Assembly: GCA_965214875.1 (NCBI GenBank)
Contig: OZ243980.1
Location: forward strand, 3,224,001 to 3,288,000
Length of the DNA: 64,000 nt
DNA from: CBDAUN01 sp965214875
GTDB lineage: Bacteria > Pseudomonadota > Gammaproteobacteria > Arenicellales > JAJDZL01
Reading direction: 5' to 3'
This document shows, in pieces, positions 62,640 to 64,000 of the stretch (position 1 is its first letter; each line of letters begins with the position of its first letter). Below the pieces are notes generated by a model. The model was not told the origin of the DNA, did not search any database, and saw only the letters and a program-made list of their open reading frames with translations. A program made the position numbers and the translations under genes.

Positions 62640-64000
62640 AGATTTTGTTTTTCTCAGACCATGGTGGCTGCTTGCATTGCCGCTCGGTGCGGCAGCGGCG
62701 GCTGTTCTTCGCTCGCGCAGTACGGCGAGCTGGCATCAGGTCTGCGAGCCGGCGTTGCTTTCGCACCTGCTTGTGGGAGAGCGAAAAGCGGCGAATCGGC
62801 TTTCGCGCTTGCTGCTTGCGGTCGGCTGGGCGGCGGCGACAATTGCGCTTGCCGGACCCGCTTGGGAGAGGGAGGACGCGCCAATTTTTGCCAAGTCGCA
62901 TGCAGTAATTGTGGTACTTTCCGTTTCGGTTACGATGGATTCAAACGACGTTCTTCCTTCTCGGCTGGAGCGTGCAAGGTATGCCGCAATCAGCCTGATC
63001 GAGAGCAATCCACAAATTGCGGCCGGACTAGTGGTCTTTGCCGGCGAGGCGTTTGATGCCGCGCCCGTATCGGAAGACAATAGAACCATCATCCACCTGC
63101 TTCGGTCGCTGGACACGCGTGTTGTGCCGATGCAGGGCGTAGCGGCTAGCGATGGGTTGCGTCGCGCGGGTGCGCTGCTTGCGGGTTCTGGCTATGGTTC
63201 AGGTGAGGTTGTACTGTTTGCAGACGGGATTGATCAGGCGGCGCTTGAAGTGGCGAATATGCTCAGTACGGCAGGGTATCCGGTGTCGGTCATGGCGGTA
63301 GGAACCGAGCAGGGCGCACCGATACCGGCATCCGACGGCGGTTTTCTGGTGGATGCTGACCGCAACATCATTTTGGCGCCTGTGGATATGGCAGCTTTGG
63401 AGAATCTTGCAACGGCGGGAGACGGTTTTTTCCGTTCGCTTGCCGACAGCGATACTAGCCTTAGGCTGGCCGTCAGCCAAGTCGCCGCAGGCGAGGCCGG
63501 CGCATTTTCCGACCGGCTAACTACCGAGAAATGGAAAGACCAGGGTGCTTGGCTGCTGTTGCTTGTGGTGCCTTTGGCAGCTTTGGTCTTTCGGCGCGGC
63601 TGGCTGTTTGCGGTTTGCTTGTTCCTGATTCTTCCGGCGCAGGATTCAGTCGCATTCGAATGGGCCGACTTGTGGAAGCGAGCCGATCAGCGCACTGCCG
63701 ACGCGTTTGCGCGCGGCGATTTTGAAACAGCGGCCAAGATCGCGCCCGATGGCGCATGGCGAGGTGCCGCCCTGTACAGGAACGGACTCTATGTGTCGGC
63801 CGCAAAAGAGTTTGCAAAGCAAGGCGGCGCCGTCGATATTTACAATCGCGGCAATGCGCTCGCAAAAAGCGGTGCGCTGCTGCGCGCCTTGCAACAGTAT
63901 GAGAAGGCGATCGAAATTGACCCTGAATTTGAAGATGCGCATTTCAATCGCGAGCTGATTCTCAAGGCGCTGCGCAACGATAGGGGATTTCAGGATTCTG
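62623..64000 (+). CDS. BatB/BatC-like VWA-TPR protein (runs off the right edge)
   Basis: The frame starts at GTG 62623, overlapping batA, and remains open to the edge (459 codons). It has an N-terminal membrane segment, a VWA domain and, after another membrane segment (WLLLLVVPLAALVF), the beginning of tetratricopeptide repeats (YNRGNALAKSGALLRALQQY), as in fused BatB-BatC. The first MIDAS motif is degenerate: VVLSVSVTMDSND in place of LDVSGSM, so metal binding may be lost. The C-terminus is beyond the window. Confidence 0.85.
   Translation, partial: MIPLLEDFVFLRPWWLLALPLGAAAAAVLRSRSTASWHQVCEPALLSHLLVGERKAANRLSRLLLAVGWAAATIALAGPAWEREDAPIFAKSHAVIVVLSVSVTMDSNDVLPSRLERARYAAISLIESNPQIAAGLVVFAGEAFDAAPVSEDNRTIIHLLRSLDTRVVPMQGVAASDGLRRAGALLAGSGYGSGEVVLFADGIDQAALEVANMLSTAGYPVSVMAVGTEQGAPIPASDGGFLVDADRNIILAPVDMAALENLATAGDGFFRSLADSDTSLRLAVSQVAAGEAGAFSDRLTTEKWKDQGAWLLLLVVPLAALVFRRGWLFAVCLFLILPAQDSVAFEWADLWKRADQRTADAFARGDFETAAKIAPDGAWRGAALYRNGLYVSAAKEFAKQGGAVDIYNRGNALAKSGALLRALQQYEKAIEIDPEFEDAHFNRELILKALRNDRGFQDS

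Noticed and set aside
1..64000. tRNA, rRNA genes and CRISPR arrays
   Set aside because: I looked for T-loop motifs, cloverleaf-like stretches and evenly spaced repeats and saw none that hold up.

Overview
The window looks like the chromosome of a Gram-negative proteobacterium, probably gammaproteobacterial. The reasons are a sucA-sucB-lpd operon followed by an AlgC-type hexose phosphomutase, RND and LolA-like envelope proteins, a lipoprotein lipobox, and a MoxR/DUF58/DUF4381/BatA/BatB cluster. This assignment rests on gene content only and no rRNA marker is present. The sequence is rich in broken insertion sequences (IS256, IS4/DUF4338, IS481, IS1380-like, IS1634-like and ISNCY-like) and in genes carrying single stops or frameshifts. 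That pattern suits a host-associated or otherwise relaxed-selection genome, but it is an inference.

Layout. 1-5.8 kb: 2-oxoglutarate dehydrogenase operon on the minus strand. 6.4-8.9 kb: AT-richer restriction-modification pair (HNH nuclease plus m5C methyltransferase). 9.3-10.2 kb: polysaccharide deacetylase broken by one TAA. 10.3-14.0 kb: an IS4-type element nested inside an IS256-type element, which has cut a small retropepsin-like gene. 15.4-24.1 kb: LysR regulator, TGS-domain GTPase, thiamine-diphosphate decarboxylase (AruI-like), HEPN protein, ferredoxin-NADP reductase, photolyase and an ABC ATPase. 24.2-30.5 kb: IS debris around a three-gene DUF262 / AAA ATPase / unknown-protein cassette that resembles a defence locus. 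30.6-35.4 kb: ADP-forming acyl-CoA synthetase, ferredoxin, EamA-type membrane protein, MutM and an iron-sulfur flavoprotein reductase.

36-50.7 kb is the most striking part: a sterol-related locus in a bacterium. It encodes a fusion of a GPP34 (Golgi phosphoprotein 3) domain to a cytochrome P450, an RND/MMPL transporter, an ERG2/sigma-1-receptor-family protein (sterol C8 isomerase family), a Rieske oxygenase, a DHCR24-type delta-24-sterol reductase and a LolA-like periplasmic protein. The minus-strand genes are separated by a decayed block (42.6-47.5 kb) holding a di-haem oxidoreductase fragment, a frameshifted imelysin, a truncated lysA, a secreted protein with an 11-base G tract, and IS481/ISNCY pieces. 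No squalene epoxidase or oxidosqualene cyclase is in the window. The proteins may therefore finish a sterol made elsewhere in the genome or remodel sterols taken from a host, with the RND and LolA-like proteins moving the product through the envelope.

51-64 kb: small secreted protein, periplasmic rhodanese, decayed hicAB, a nearly complete IS481 element with a hairpin in its left end, a spondin-domain lipoprotein, PhyH dioxygenase, panB, msrA, dienelactone hydrolase, and the MoxR-BatAB cluster, which runs off the right edge.
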